Source of the DNA: Dermanyssus gallinae
Taxonomy: Eukaryota > Arthropoda > Arachnida > Mesostigmata > Dermanyssidae
Reading direction: 5' to 3'
Assembly: GCA_003439945.1 (NCBI GenBank)
Contig: QVRM01004832.1
Span: 62,001 to 126,000 of the forward strand
Length of the DNA: 64,000 nucleotides
Of this stretch, positions 33,601-45,764 are shown piece by piece. Within the stretch, counting starts at the first letter, position 1, and every line of letters starts with the position of its first letter. A program made the translations under genes and the position numbers. The notes beneath the pieces are model-generated. The model ran no database searches. It was not told the DNA's origin and worked only from the letters and a program-made list of their open reading frames with translations.

Positions 33601-35097
33601 GTTTATCTAGAAGGCTTAAGGTCCCAAACGGAACGAGTAAGCCAATTTTCTGTGATTCGCAGGATCCTTACAACACAAATTGTGTGAATTGTGTGTCCAC
33701 GAGAGGTACGGACCTCTGTGGAACACAGTGTTTGATAGTCCTGGCACCTTACGACTAGTTGTTGTCCCGTGTTTAAAGAGAACAACCACCTTGCATTTTC
33801 GAACACACGATATCAGACAAAAAAAAACTTTTTTTTATTGCTACAGAGTGTATCAAAAACGACGCCATGCCAACTTCGGTCGTGCATAGTCTTGGCTTTG
33901 TTTGCAATACATACAACAGTATAAACATGCCTAACTGTTTATGATGCCTATGATGTGCCTCCACACAGAACAGAACAACGTGGTGAACGCACTAAGCCCA
34001 TATCTAAGAGCAGAATCCCTAGAAACAGCTCGTCGAAGGATTACGACGAACAAAATCAAGGGGCAGAACGTAGGACAGAAGAGGATTCATGCAGGCTAGA
34101 ATGGTATAATAGATATAATAAATATCTCAATAGTTGCCTGAATGTGTTTCTTGGACGTGACAAAAAACAGAGGCGTTCTGGTCAGTGTCGGCTATTCTAG
34201 ATCGTCGGGCGGGCGCTAATGTGTCTGTCTGCCTTGCGTACAAGCACCACGCGTACAGGACGTGATGGTGGGGTAGGAAAAGATTACACACATCTGAAAG
34301 TTGCCGCCAGTCAGGACGTTGGTCCTCAGCAACCGCGCCAAAAACAGTCATCTTTGCAACTCGCCAGTCGCGCAAGTAGATTTTCTACACACAGAAACGC
34401 ATACAATTGAATATATTAAAAAAAACTGTTCTCAATTGTAGGGAGTAACAAAGACTTTTGTTTTTTTTTCAAGAAATTGACGCCCGCGCTGGCTAGTACA
34501 CGATAGCCGAGGGCGTACGTGTCAGAGACGGTGACGTCCTATGCCAGCGGCTGATTATGGTCCCAGTCTCGGCTGGTAAGGCCATCCAGTCGACGCCTGT
34601 CGTTTCTCTGCAGTCCACTAGGCTCCAGCGTGACGCGGTAATCGACTAACCTATAATAATATCAATACTTACGAGTGTAGGGCGTGTGCACGTTTGGGTC
34701 CCACAACTGTAAGGAAATACTAAGAAGTTAAAAAAGTACTAATGTTTTTGAACAAGGGTTTGTTAATATTATGTGCATGTATCACATATAAATAGTAATC
34801 AAGATGATAGTAATATAATAATTATAATAATAATCAAAATGTATATAGTAATTTATTTGATTAGATAACAAACGTTTTTAAAATAATGATAATTCTATGT
34901 CAATAATAAAAAGAATACGCGGAAATTACATAGTTGTGCATTACTTTTGACGAGTAATGTCGGCATAGTAAACGACCCTAATCTCCGACAATAACATATT
35001 CGTAGAATAACCGAAAGCCTAGCTAAAGCAGATAAGTCAAATACTGATATGTCGCAAAAAAACGCCTACTTATATTAGCCTACTTCAATTCCCAACC
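33601..35097. other. Unassigned sequence, AT-rich
   Basis: The stretch 34730-34920 is extremely AT-rich. No gene or shared repeat was seen. Confidence 0.45.
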
Positions 35098-35259
35098 GCA
35101 GTATTCTGCATTCCGCGCCAGAAGGAACGCGGCCGAACCCTTACATCGGTACTTCGCGAGAACCTGAACCGATTCCGAGCGGGAAATGGCCCTGAAACTA
35201 TCCCCATTGCCTCAGCGTCAACTACTCGACTAAGCAGCGCGTCTTTCAAGGGCTTTTCC

Positions 35260-36348
35260 TTGGCTCGCGTAGTTCAAGGAAAGCTCGCCTTTGGCGACGT
35301 TTCCTCTGCGGCGAGGGCTCTTCTGTCCACCGACACAGTGGCCCCATACTCCGACGAAACGAGGCTGGCGCTGATAGACAAACATCCCCCATGTCCACGT
35401 AACTTTTCCCTTGCACCGCCTCCCGTGTCCGCCGGTCAGTCCCACGAGGTCACTGTGTCTGCGATAGATGTTATTAACGCCATCAGAAGCTTCGCCAACA
35501 GCTCGGGCGGGGGTCCCGACGGCCTGCGACCACGCCATCTGAAAGATCTCATCGGCAGGGATGGCGAGGAGAACCAACTCGTCCTTAGCCTAGTGCGCTT
35601 CGTCAATCTCGCTGTAAACGGAAAGCTCCCAGATTTCGTGCTCCCCGTCTTCTATGGTGCCTCGCTCATGGCCTTGCGCAAAAAAGACGGCGGCATTAGA
35701 CCAATTGCCGTCGGGCTGACACTGCGTCGGGTAATCGGGAAAATCATCACCAGGAAGAGCATGCCGGACATTATCGGATTAGTCTCTCCGCATCAACTGG
35801 GCTGCGGAATCAGGGGAGGCGCGGAAGCGGCCGTGCACGCAAAAAGAGCATTCATCAACCGCAAAAAGAGTGTCCCAGGCAAGGTAATCGTCAAACTCGA
35901 CTTTAAAAACGCCTTCAACTCGCTAAGACGTGATCACTTGCTCAAGGCGGTTCGCTCCCTCCTTCCCCGACTATACCCGCTAGTACACCAGATGTACAGG
36001 TTTCCAAGCAAGCTGATTTGGCAAGGAGAGTTTATCGAGTCCTGTTCCGGTGTTCAACAGGGGGACCCTTGTGGCCCCGCCCTATTTTGCGTCGCTATTC
36101 ACGAGCTTCAATCGCGTCTGTCTTCCGAACTCCGACCATGGTTTCTAGACGACGGCACCCTCGCCGGTGACACTCTTACGGTGCTGAGAGACTTAGCGCT
36201 GGTAAAGGAATTTAAGGCCGTCTCAGGGCTCACACTTAATGACTCCAAATGTGAAGTATTTTTTCCTTTCCATGAAGACCCCCACCTTCAGTTCCGCATT
36301 CCAAGAGGTGCGCAATCTTCTGCCAGCAGCCAGGTTAATACCCGTTAA
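35260..36348 (+). pseudogene. Reverse transcriptase domain, family B (LDDG box)
   Basis: RNA-directed DNA polymerase core. Counting from codon 1 at 35260, RT block GGGPDGLRPRHLKDL is followed by RKKDGGIRPIAVGLTLRRVI (block 2-like). Motif A is VKLDFKNAFNSLRR (Asp at residue 214), motif B GVQQGDPCGPALF (GDP at 268-270), and motif C WFLDDGTLAGD (Asp 297 and 298). The alanine or other residue normally before the two Asp is Leu. The frame remains correct to about NDSKCEVFFPFHEDP, after which a one-base shift moves the protein into the frame starting at 36239. The reading extends upstream of 35260 without a stop to about 35023, but homology begins near 35098. All three catalytic Asp are present. 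Confidence 0.88.
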
Positions 36349-37639
36349 CGAGATGGAGCTCTTAGAAGCCCCAATTCTCGACGACTCCGTAGATATTTCT
36401 TTATCTAAAAAGGGCTCTGATCTCGTCCGCTGGTGTTCCAGACTGCGACTCTTGGACGCTCACCCAGCGCTTTATATGCTACGCGTTAGCTTGTCAACCC
36501 CGAGGCTGATGTACCTTTTCCGCTGCTCACGGGCTTACACCAATCCGGACTTGCTTCACTCGATCGACGAGACATTGCGAAATACTCTCCAAGGTATTTT
36601 GAACGTTCAGCTCAGGCAATCGTCTTGGGTACAGGCTTCACTCCCGACGTCCTCGGGTGGCTTGGGAATCCGTATGGCCTCGCAAGTCGCTATTTCTGCC
36701 TACCTTGAGTCCCTAAAAGCCACCGAGACTCTGGTACAAGGGATCGCACCACCGAATGCTTACCCAAGTTTCAGCGACCAGATTGAACAAGCTTGCCGCG
36801 ACTACGAGAATAAATGGGGTCAGCTTCCTGAGAGCACATCGCAATTGTCTTTGGACTCGCAGGTTATCAAGGCGATTCAAGAGCAACTGTTCACTCAGGC
36901 GAGTAACACCAATGAGCGGGCACGACTGAGAGCCGCGATAGATCCATGGAGCGGCAAATGGCTTCAGGCCATTCCCTCACCGCAGCTGGGGACGATGCTG
37001 GACAGTACCACACTCCGCATCGCCTCCGGTCTGCGTTTGGGGGAATTAGTCTGCTTTGCTCATAATTGCGTTCTATGCGACCTCCCGGTGTCTTCCACCG
37101 GCGAGCATGCTCTAGCCTGCCAAAGGAGCGCCGGCAGGTTCTCGAGGCACTCGGCTCTGAATGACGTAATTCACTGGGCATTGCAGACAGCCCACATCCC
37201 TGCTGTTAAAGAGCCTGTTGGATTGTCGTCAAACAGCCAACTGCGGCCGGATGGTCTGTCTTTAGTTCCATGGAGCGAAGGCCGATGCCTCGTCTACGAC
37301 GTCACCGTGTCGTGTACGCTGGCTGCATCCTACGTTCGTCACACGAGCCGGGAGGTCGGAGCAGCCGCCCGCCTCGCCGAAGACCGCAAGCTAGCCAAAT
37401 ACCGTGAACTGGAACAGAACTTCATCGTCCAACCGGTCGCTTTCCAAACACTGGGGCCAACGGGAGAAATTACAAAGGGTTTCCTTGCGGAGTTGGGATC
37501 CAGAGTCGCGGTGGCAACCGGCGATAGGAGAGCATGGCAGTTTTTGCTGCAAAGGATATCGGTTGAAATACAGCGTGGCAACGCAGCGTCGATCATAGGT
37601 TCATTGCCGACAGGCAAGGGACTCACTTTTTTGCCGTAG
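36239..37639 (+). pseudogene. RT thumb, Cys/His cluster and restriction-like endonuclease, family B
   Basis: Continuation of the RT ORF in the next frame, correct from about 36300 (VRNLLPAARLIPVNEMELL). Counting from codon 1 at 36239, a thumb/linker (to about 260) precedes a zinc-binding-like cluster with Cys277, Cys280, His290 and Cys294. Then ArgHisSer (303-305), the PDG core (Asp338) and the second acidic residue Asp354 in YDVTV follow, with Lys384/Lys387 in RKLAKYRELE downstream. PD followed 15 residues later by D is close to the PD-x(12-14)-D/E arrangement described for the C-terminal endonuclease of R2-type elements. The tail VEIQRGNAASIIGSLP is shared with family A. The domain would nick the target DNA to prime reverse transcription (inferred from the R2 group). 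Confidence 0.82.
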
Positions 37640-40340
37640 CCAAAGCGGCGTCAGAATTTCACATGTAACCAAATAATAATAAAAGAATAAATTTGTCTAT
37701 AGAGTTAAAAACATATTAGTCTATATGAAATAGTGTTTTTTCAGATGAAACACTGCGTTAACTCCAAGAAACATTTTCGCATTCCACAAAAGCTATTACG
37801 GGCTGGCAGTCAGGCCTGTATGAGTGTGTTATTATCCTACCGCTGTGAGGGGACCACTCCCTGTACAATCTACCAGGCTGTCTGGTAAACTATATTTTCC
37901 TAGGCATCGGTAAATACCTCTGAAACTGTTTATACGAATAGGTTAAAAAAAATGTTCGTTGCATGTGAAGCAAATTCTGACCTAACTAGAGACACGAGTC
38001 AAGCATGCTCGCAGGAAGGCATACATGGTGCTATATAATAAGCGTGTATTTTGTTATCGCATAAAAATTGAGTTTTTTTTCAATTACAATACCCGTCTGC
38101 TGGTATGTAGCAGTTATTGGTTATACAAAGTAAGTGGTAGGCACCGTGCCAAGTGACCCTATAAACCACGATGTGGTAGGTTTGATTTGCTAACGTTTAG
38201 TGCTCAGTGTTAAACGATATACAGTCAATATATTTTTCAACAACAAAGTGTAGGTTTTTCCTCCTTTGAATTCTAACTATACAGATTGTACCCAGATATA
38301 CAAGTATTACGTTATACAGGCATGTGATATAGTGCATAAGCACAGATGTAATACTGCCGCTCGAAAAACATCAAAAATGACGTTTTACCTCATTTAATGT
38401 AACTTATAATACCAATTCTACCAGATCAGCCAAACCTACTACGTTAGCCATGTTTTGCAACGTCTGCCGCGGACTACTATTGTGACTAAGAACTACATTT
38501 CAACAATTCGAGACGAACAACAGATGCTCTACAATTTTCAGTGGTGATGATAAGCACCAAAAACAAGATAGAGTCCAATGGCTTTTTAGAAGCACAATCA
38601 GGAATACCGAAATCAAACGATGGAAGAGAACAGCAAGGCGTGAAGTTCAAGAGATTGTTAGAAGGTTATGGCTTCGTTAACCCCAAGAGACTAGACAGCT
38701 AGGCACTCTAATAAACGACAAAGACTGGACCATATTTTTTTAGCACTGATTAGCAGTAAATACGAGTCCATTATACGGATAGATTATGATGATTTTCTGC
38801 GAGGCAGATGAAGCCTTAGGTGACGCCGCGCAATACATAGATGAGACATTTTGGAACAGCCAGTACTTGTCAGTGTCCCCCGCTGTTGTTTGAGACAACT
38901 TATGGGATGCTTTACTATGTGAGAATATATGCATATCAATCGTAGCACTTCATTATATGAATATATCCATCTTCATTAAACCATCGTCGTACATACACAC
39001 ACGTGGCGACACCGTAAGCACGTTTTTATTTGTAACGGTCGTTACCGGACCAAGCAGAGCATCTTTTCTGTGTTAATGATCTTACAATTAAGGCTAAATC
39101 CATAACGCGTCTATAGTTCTATCTACATGTAGGGAATGGATACGTGAAAAAGACAAAATTACCTAACTAGACAATTCTTAACTATACTCTTCTTATTCGC
39201 AATAAGAGTAGTCCTGCGCTTCAGTCGTGGAAAATGGTGCACCATCGGCGACCTAAGTGCACAAATAAATACCTGGAAGACGGGCAATGGTAGTACTAGA
39301 CGAAGCAATAAGTTGACTTAAAAACCTACTTACAAAGCTACGAGCATTTCCATAACGCCAGTGGCCTGGCCCCGACCATCACCGTCTTTATTCGGGCACG
39401 TGTCATCTGACTACAAACTGTGCAAGAAGTCAACAAAGCTAAGAAACCATATTTCACACCTCCCGCAAAACGTCTCGACAATAGCCTGGTACTGCAGCTT
39501 TACAGCGAGCACATCTAACTCAACGACGATTAATACGGACCGTTATGCCTTCCAGAGAACGGTTATTGAAAAGTGCACTGCTTACTGGGAAGAATGTAAT
39601 ATAAACTTCGTCTCCAATCATTTTATCAATGGACCCGCCTTCAGACTCGACCAGCGTAGAGCCGCTGCGTAAACAAGTGGCCCGCTACTGTGCAGAATAG
39701 CTTGTCATATAGACGACTAAAATGTTATATACAGCCTGTATCAGCTTTTCAAAGCAGCAGTTCTTGAAAGGACCCTGTCTCAACATAGATGACTGTGTAT
39801 GTAAGCTTTGCAAACATTGTAGAACGGTGAAAGCCGGTAGAATAATATGCTCCATCATACTGCTCTGAGCTAGATACTCAGCAGCAGCCACGCGAGACAC
39901 GGTGTTTATACGTGCCTACCTGTATCTAGTTTTGTAGTAATCTATTTGTACGATTATATAAGGAATACATATGTAGGTCGCAAAGTTTTCCCTTGGTAAG
40001 CCGTACTACTAATCAGAATCCACAAAGCTTGTGCTAGATTTATATAAATGTGTGCGCGGAATTTTACCAAGCTTCCATATGGCTTGACCAGATTATCCTC
40101 GGCTACTTACGCAATGTACTTGCTACCTTGCGTTTATGTCTAAAGCTAAGTTCTAGCAGATTTTTGCGGAGATCCTTTCGCAGGGCGGGCATTTGGTCAA
40201 AATGGCTAGTAGCAGTAGTATAAGAAAATGTTTCACTAAAAAGAATCATTGACGCTCCGAAATTCAACTCGAAATTGACTAAGCTAAACCAGCAAAGGTC
40301 GAAATAATTAAAGAAGTTGATAAGCCAGGTACTATGTTGT
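37640..40340. other. Unassigned sequence
   Basis: Mostly AT-rich. The one coding-looking frame is 39361-39672 (plus, 103 codons, even codon composition), which I do not recognise. Nothing else was seen. Confidence 0.4.
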
Positions 40341-41231
40341 TCTTGCTGAAGAAGAGAGAGCGAGAGAGAGAAAGCGATAATGAGAGCGAGAACGAGAAAA
40401 GAGAGAGAGAGAAAGAGATGGAGCTCGTTGCATTATAATTGTCGTTGTAGGTAATCCCGTAATCACTGTTGCGTTTGTTAGCTCAGCAACTGAGTATCAT
40501 CATTGTGGCGTGTCTCTCCAGAGTAAATTGGTTAAGAGGAGAAAGACTAAACGGAGAGATGAAGCGCACATCCCATGCTTCTTTGTCTTGCTCTGCTTCT
40601 ATCTACCTCGACGGGCAGGACCAGAAGCGTTTAGTGTTCTGCCACCCCCATAAGCCACACACCACCACGACAACTACAGCCACAACTACCACACCTACAG
40701 GGCAAGGCCACATATAAGCACTGTTCCACGACTGTACGACACAATGACACAGACAGCAAAATGCAACAAACGCGCCTGCGGGGCAAGGGTTCTCTTGTCA
40801 CTTCTTCTGCCGTATAATTTGGCCACATCTCTATGTGCTCAATGGTCAAACGCCAGTCACAGTCGCAGCTCTCCAGAGCTCCGATTCGTGACAGCCGGGC
40901 CCACGAAAGACAAGCGACTATGCAGCTGCATAAACGTGCGTGTTACGCTAATTATGGTGTCCGTTGCCGTCGTGTATGTCGCTGTTATGTAGTCGGTCGA
41001 CGATTGAAGCGCCCTACGACTTCTACGTCTATGGTTCATTAATCAGTCGGTTTCGGCTAATCAAAAGCTAATGACCAGAGCCCCAGGCTGATCTCAGTGG
41101 GGGCAGTCGCCGTCGTAGGCGTAATAGTAGAAGTAGTCTGTCGTAATATAATGATGTGAATTGCGAGAGAAATTCCGAGGGAAGAGAAATAGCAGCAGAC
41201 ACTGGGAGATAGATGAATAGAGGGGGAGAAA

Positions 41232-41263
<32 letters not shown>

Positions 41264-41739
41264 CAAGGAACCGTGACGGATAGTGAAAGAAGCCACGACT
41301 GAAATACAAGACCACGGCACGTTTTAGGTGCAGCAGTTCAACTGCTTTTGTTGCTCTGGCGGCCCTGGTTAACTGAGTGATCTGCACACGATAATTTACG
41401 TTAGCCAAAAGCTGTCTTGTTACGCGCTGAGCTCAGCCCTAATAATAGCGAGGCTGATCGGGCGGCGAATCCAGCCGGGGACCCCAGCGGCGAAAGTGCG
41501 ACGAGCTCGTTCTTCTTGGCCGTCCGGCGCAGGAGAAATTGGTAGGAAAAAGCCAAGAGCAGGATAATTTATGGTATGGGTATGGGCAAAGAGCAGCAGC
41601 AGCGGCGGCGGCAGCAGCAGCCCTATCAGTACCACCAGAAGCAGCAGCAGCAGCAGCGAACACTCGCTATTTGGCTGGTGGAAGGAAACTGTTCCTTGGA
41701 AGCAGCAGAGGCAAAAGAAATAGAGAAGGGCGGATAATT

Positions 41740-41791
<52 letters not shown>

Positions 41792-42258
41792 GGGAAAGAG
41801 AGGGAGAGAGAGAGAGAGAGGAGTTGAATAGAAACAAGCGGAAGACAGGGAACGGGAGGGGTTGTGGGGCTACAAGTAGGAAAAGCGAACCAGTGTCCAA
41901 AAGGCAATGTGGAACGTCGACAACTATCATGTTGTTAGCGTGACGTGATGTGGCGTGCCATGGACGAAGGGCCATTGGACGCTGGCCATGGCTGGGAACG
42001 AGAGATTCGACTCGAGAAGGGGTGGTAAGGAAGACCGCAGGCGAAAAGAAGGCCGACAAGGACAAAGACGACCGCCTCTATCCACCGACTGGTCAGATGG
42101 AGAGTGGACATCTATCCGGACGGAAGATGGACGGAACGACATCAGATCGGGCTCGGCCTCGGCTGGAAAACGACTTGGCTACTACTGGCACTCGTTCGGC
42201 TCGCTTCGTGCACTCGTCAGAAAGTCTCTCTTTTTTCCTTTCTGCTTCTTATGCTCTC

Positions 42259-42259
<1 letters not shown>
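40341..42259. other. GC-richer island with GA and CAG repeats
   Basis: (GA)-rich runs at 40355-40420, 41238-41262 and 41795-41820, CAG triplets at 41596-41655, and a (TA)n at 41742-41788. Frames on both strands are repeat-driven. It may be regulatory or untranslated-exon DNA, without proof. Confidence 0.35.
41742..41788. repeat. (TA)n microsatellite
   Basis: A pure TA array. Confidence 0.95.
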
Positions 42260-42261
<2 letters not shown>

Positions 42262-42353
<92 letters not shown>

Positions 42354-42356
42354 ATA
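42262..42356. repeat. (TA)n microsatellite
   Basis: TA array of about 90 bases ending in tacatgtatata. Confidence 0.96.
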
Positions 42357-42599
42357 TACATACTCTGTCTTTTGGCTCGTTCTTGATCGCAAATCGCAGT
42401 CAGTCATTGGTGGCGAGGGGGTGCGTGGGTATCACGATGTAGCCTAGTAGTACGGGTCTCAACCTTATTAAGATGGAAACGGTGATGATGATGATGATAA
42501 TACGAGGAGCAGCCGCAACAGAATGACTAGTAGCTGTCGAAGAATGGGCAGAACAAGCGGGAACATATCTACGTAGATAGACAGATAGATGGTTACATA

Positions 42600-42600
42600 C

Positions 42601-42644
<44 letters not shown>

Positions 42645-42646
42645 TG
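42600..42646. repeat. (TA)n microsatellite
   Basis: TA array flanked by GATA/GTATA-type units. Confidence 0.95.
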
Positions 42647-43232
42647 TAACATATGCCCCCGTAAGTAATAGACGTGAATGGACACGCATCCACCCACGTG
42701 CACAGCCAGGGCAGAAGGGCCCCCACACTCAGAGGAATATGAGATACGAGAGAGGGACTTACAGAATAAGTTTAGACGAAACACCAAAGTGAACAAGGGG
42801 ACTAATCTTACAGACAACGACCTCTTAGCAAGAGGAGGAGTTATTCAACGAGGTCACGGCAAACGGCCGCGCAGTGTGAACGATGTTGTGCTGCTGAGCG
42901 GACACCGCAGCTTAGATAATATCGACCACTTAAACGAACGCCCTACACGAAGACTGACAATGCGTTAAACGTATATAAGCCTATTCAACAGAACTGCGAT
43001 TTAACGACGAGTTATTTCTCCGGAAAGAAATGCAATACTATTAAAAATAGAACTAAAAGAAAAATACAACATACACAATAACAGTGCCGTACGTTTCAAA
43101 CTGCACATTTTATAAGAGCAGAAGCCTATAAATAGCCATCGTGAAACAATTCATACATAAGTGTCACGTGCTTATACGAGCCTCATAAAGCTCTTTTTGT
43201 GAGTCATTCAGAAAAAAAGTTTAAAAGCTTTT
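42647..43232. other. Unassigned sequence
   Basis: Nothing recognised. Confidence 0.4.
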
Positions 43233-43568
43233 TTAGATAGCGAACAATGAGATGCAAAGTAGTGAGACAAAGAATTCAAAGGTACAGAAGCCATTACAGG
43301 GGGTTGTTGCACGCTTTGATGACCTATCAGAGATCGAAATAGGTGGAAACAAAATATTTGTTAGAATGATTTCTTGCGAGATCTTGAAAGCTAACATAGC
43401 AGCCTGGAGCATGCAAATTCTATCAATTTTAAGTAGGTTATAGAAAATGTAAAGGTTATGGAGCGAGTCCCTGTGCCTCTTGATAAAAATAGCTCTAAGT
43501 GCATTGTTCTGTATTATTCTAGCTCTAGCGGGTCCAGTCATGGCCACTACCTCAGATAAGAATCCCAC
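43233..43568 (-). pseudogene. LINE remnant, C-terminal end of ORF2
   Basis: The minus strand reads ARARIIQNNALRAIFIKRHR and LYIFYNLLKIDRICMLQAAM. This is the block after the RT thumb in CR1/jockey-type LINEs (Q-N-x-A-L-R-A-I-F, then Y...LLKI). It probably belongs to the same insertion as 44340-45060 (same strand), now separated by other repeats. Confidence 0.65.
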
Positions 43569-43689
43569 AGCACCGCACTAATAGAAACAACTCGTGGGAA
43601 CTTCAAGCGACGCAGCGCAGAGGTCATTGCCCAGCATTTTAGTAAGATATATTCCAAATAGGTGCAATAATATGATCTTCTGGAAATCG

Positions 43690-43985
43690 AGAAAACGTTA
43701 TTTGATGATTTGAAACTGTACGGACCTTCCAACACCGCTAGCGAAAGGCAAGTACTACAGAGTTCGATTGAGGCGGTTTCTAAGTGGTGTGTGGATAATG
43801 AAATGCTTATATCAGTGCCGAAATGTGCTGTATTGTGTTTAAAAGAAGCCCATAGCTACATGCTACATGGGGAGGCTATCCCTATTTTAAATTGTATTAG
43901 GAACCTAGGTGTTGCAGCGACACCGCAACTGGATTTTAGCTCAATGTGCCCAGCCTTAACTGCTAGTTATCGAGATAGTTGAAAG
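43690..43985 (+). pseudogene. LINE remnant, RT active site to thumb
   Basis: The plus strand reads FDDLKLYGPSNTASERQVLQ, IEAVSKWCVDNEMLISVPKC and IRNLGVAATPQLDFSSM. This is the ADDLKLY active-site block plus following palm/thumb of a CR1-like LINE; one alanine-type residue before the DD pair is lost. The orientation is opposite to the LINE pieces on both sides. Confidence 0.68.
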
Positions 43986-44164
43986 CTGCCGCCTTGTCAA
44001 GGAAAGCGATAAGGGAAAGCTTACTCTCTTCAACAGAATTGTTCACCCGCTGCGGTAGGTGACCCAGTGCTAGATTCGTCGTCCGGCCCCTACGCAACCC
44101 GATCTGGTTTGCCAAAAATAAATCAATGATAAACTCTAAGTGTCAATCTAGTGGTACCAAATAC

Positions 44165-44310
44165 CATCTTCGTTGAGCTATGCTTGCTGCCAATAGATGA
44201 TACGCCATGCCGCTAAGAGTCAGCGACCATGCTGCCACAGATACTGTTGACGAAACCCTAGATATCTCAACATGTTCGCTTAAGATACAGTTTTAAGTAT
44301 CCCTTCTATA
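44165..44310 (+). repeat. SINE-B, 3' part
   Basis: The body from about ttgagctatgc through agagtcagcgaccatgctgc and gaaaccctagatatctcaac matches the copies at 3199-3434 and 13137-13366. The tRNA-like head is absent. It lies between two LINE pieces and may have inserted there. Confidence 0.7.
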
Positions 44311-44339
44311 AAAGGCTAACGTTTTTATTTCTTTTTTCA

Positions 44340-45060
44340 GGAGAGTTCTGAATATCAAGGGAATAAGAAAGCCATTTAGAGTTTGCTGCAGAGTTACGCG
44401 CTTCTTTCTTTTTGAATAATGGAAACATCGCTGTGGCTTTCAACGTTAGTGGGAACATTCTGGTCGCCAATAAACCGTTCTAGATACTAGCTAGATATCC
44501 TGCTATAGACATAGCTGCTAGCTTCAACAAATCTGCAGGTACTCCTTCCTGTCTGGACGTTGTTGCAAAATTGTTGAATGCGATCCATCCAAATCCCATG
44601 AGGCCGAGACTTCAGTTTTTGCCACGGGAGACCAAGAACGATGAAAATAGAAGCACTAGTGAGTGAAAATAATCCGTTATTTATCTCTAGCGTCTCGCCC
44701 AGTTAAATTCATATATCACTGTTCATCCTGAGATGTTTGAGCGTGGTCAAACGTACTACGTTTGCCTAGCGCATTAAAGCTTTAGCTCACCTGCTATATT
44801 CTTCGGGTCTTCGAACGCTACTTCTAATTCAACTTTACAAACCGGAAACGTGGTCAAAACTCCTGTCATATATATGGAGAAAGGCTTTCCTAAATGCACC
44901 AAATGCCAAAGTAACATTATCTGTAGCATATACAGCCAACCAAGAAGGTTTAGTAATATTGTTCTGGACTTGGTTAATACTGGCCGTATTGTGCGTTCTA
45001 CGAGGCACGGAACTCGTTGCATCTGATGTTTCAGCAGCTACAGCGTTGTCTACAAACTAT
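44340..45060 (-). pseudogene. LINE remnant, linker and N-terminal RT blocks
   Basis: The minus strand reads KPSWLAVYATDNVTLAFGAF followed by HIYDRSFDHVSGL (about 44930-44830), the linker ahead of the RT. Then come GVPADLLKLAAMSIAGYLAS, one stop, and MFPLTLKATAMFPLFKKKEA (about 44550-44380), the first RT blocks of CR1/jockey-type elements. Stops and shifts are frequent. The following RT blocks are replaced by SINE-B and an inverted LINE piece. Confidence 0.68.
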
Positions 45061-45737
45061 ATAATGAGTAGTAGAGAATGGTTGGAGGTTGCAACAAGGT
45101 TGCACGAACCGCGGACCGGATAGCGATGAATTTCACGCAGTTTAAAACTCTCGTTTGATCTATGCATGAACTCGACGATGGGCTGGCTATGTGGTCTATA
45201 ACAAGGGACAATTCCCTAGCGGAGAAGATCGACAGATATTCGTTGGCTGGCGACACCCATAAGAGGCTGACACATTAGCTGGCCGCTGCTTTTGCGCATA
45301 CTAGATTTAAAATGTGTTTTTGTGACGAGATGATGTTTCAGCCACGAGTCCCTTTAGTTGTTGAGAACCAGAGCTAAGTGGCTTACCTCTGGGCAGTAAG
45401 TAGCATAGTCTCAGTACGACAGTTAGCAGAAATATGACCTAACTTCGAACAATTGCAGCAGAGGACTGAAGCTCCCGCGTACATAATAATAATAATTGTA
45501 TGCGTTATACAAGCTAGGAGCGCATCGACCGGTCAACAATCCACATAAACGGCAGCACCAACTCTCTCAGTGGGCATCTATGCCGTTCCATTCTGTCCCA
45601 TTTTCCATCGTGACACATTTTCAGAGTGCGTCACAATGAAGGTCTCTCTTTGAGCAGACAGGATATTTTCGTCAGTGCAAACGTCAAGCATCAGCAGCAG
45701 CAGCAGCAGCAACAGCAGTATATGAATACAGTTATCT

Positions 45738-45764
45738 AGCCCGGTGGCGTGGTGCATTCGCCTG
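45738..45764 (+). repeat. SINE-A, head only
   Basis: agcccggtggcgtggtgcat plus a few bases match the start of the SINE-A copies at 18271 and 54204. The remainder is missing. Confidence 0.55.

Larger units (their letters stand above)
35098..37639 (+). mobile_element. Retroelement family B: nearly complete RT plus endonuclease ORF
   Basis: This is the best-preserved retroelement in the window. The reading starts near 35098 (FCIPRQKERGRTLTSVLREN) and runs open to the stop at 36346-36348, with a single frameshift near 36300. The rest of the protein then continues in the next frame to 37639. No upstream APE-type endonuclease or ORF1 is seen, and the upstream flank (34700-35090) is unrelated AT-rich DNA, so the copy is 5'-truncated. 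The 3' flank contains aataataataaaagaataaa-type sequence, a possible short A-rich tail. A relative lies at 63270-64000 on the minus strand. Confidence 0.85.

Noticed and set aside
39361..39672. Possible resemblance to a carbonic-anhydrase-related protein (…LFGHVSSDYKLC… and HFINGPAF)
   Set aside because: The match is limited to a few residues, the zinc-ligand region cannot be found, and the spacing is wrong.
42262..42447. Several frames with alternating Tyr-Ile runs here and at 9.6, 28.9, 41.7, 57.4 and 63.2 kb
   Set aside because: They are translations of (TA)n microsatellites.
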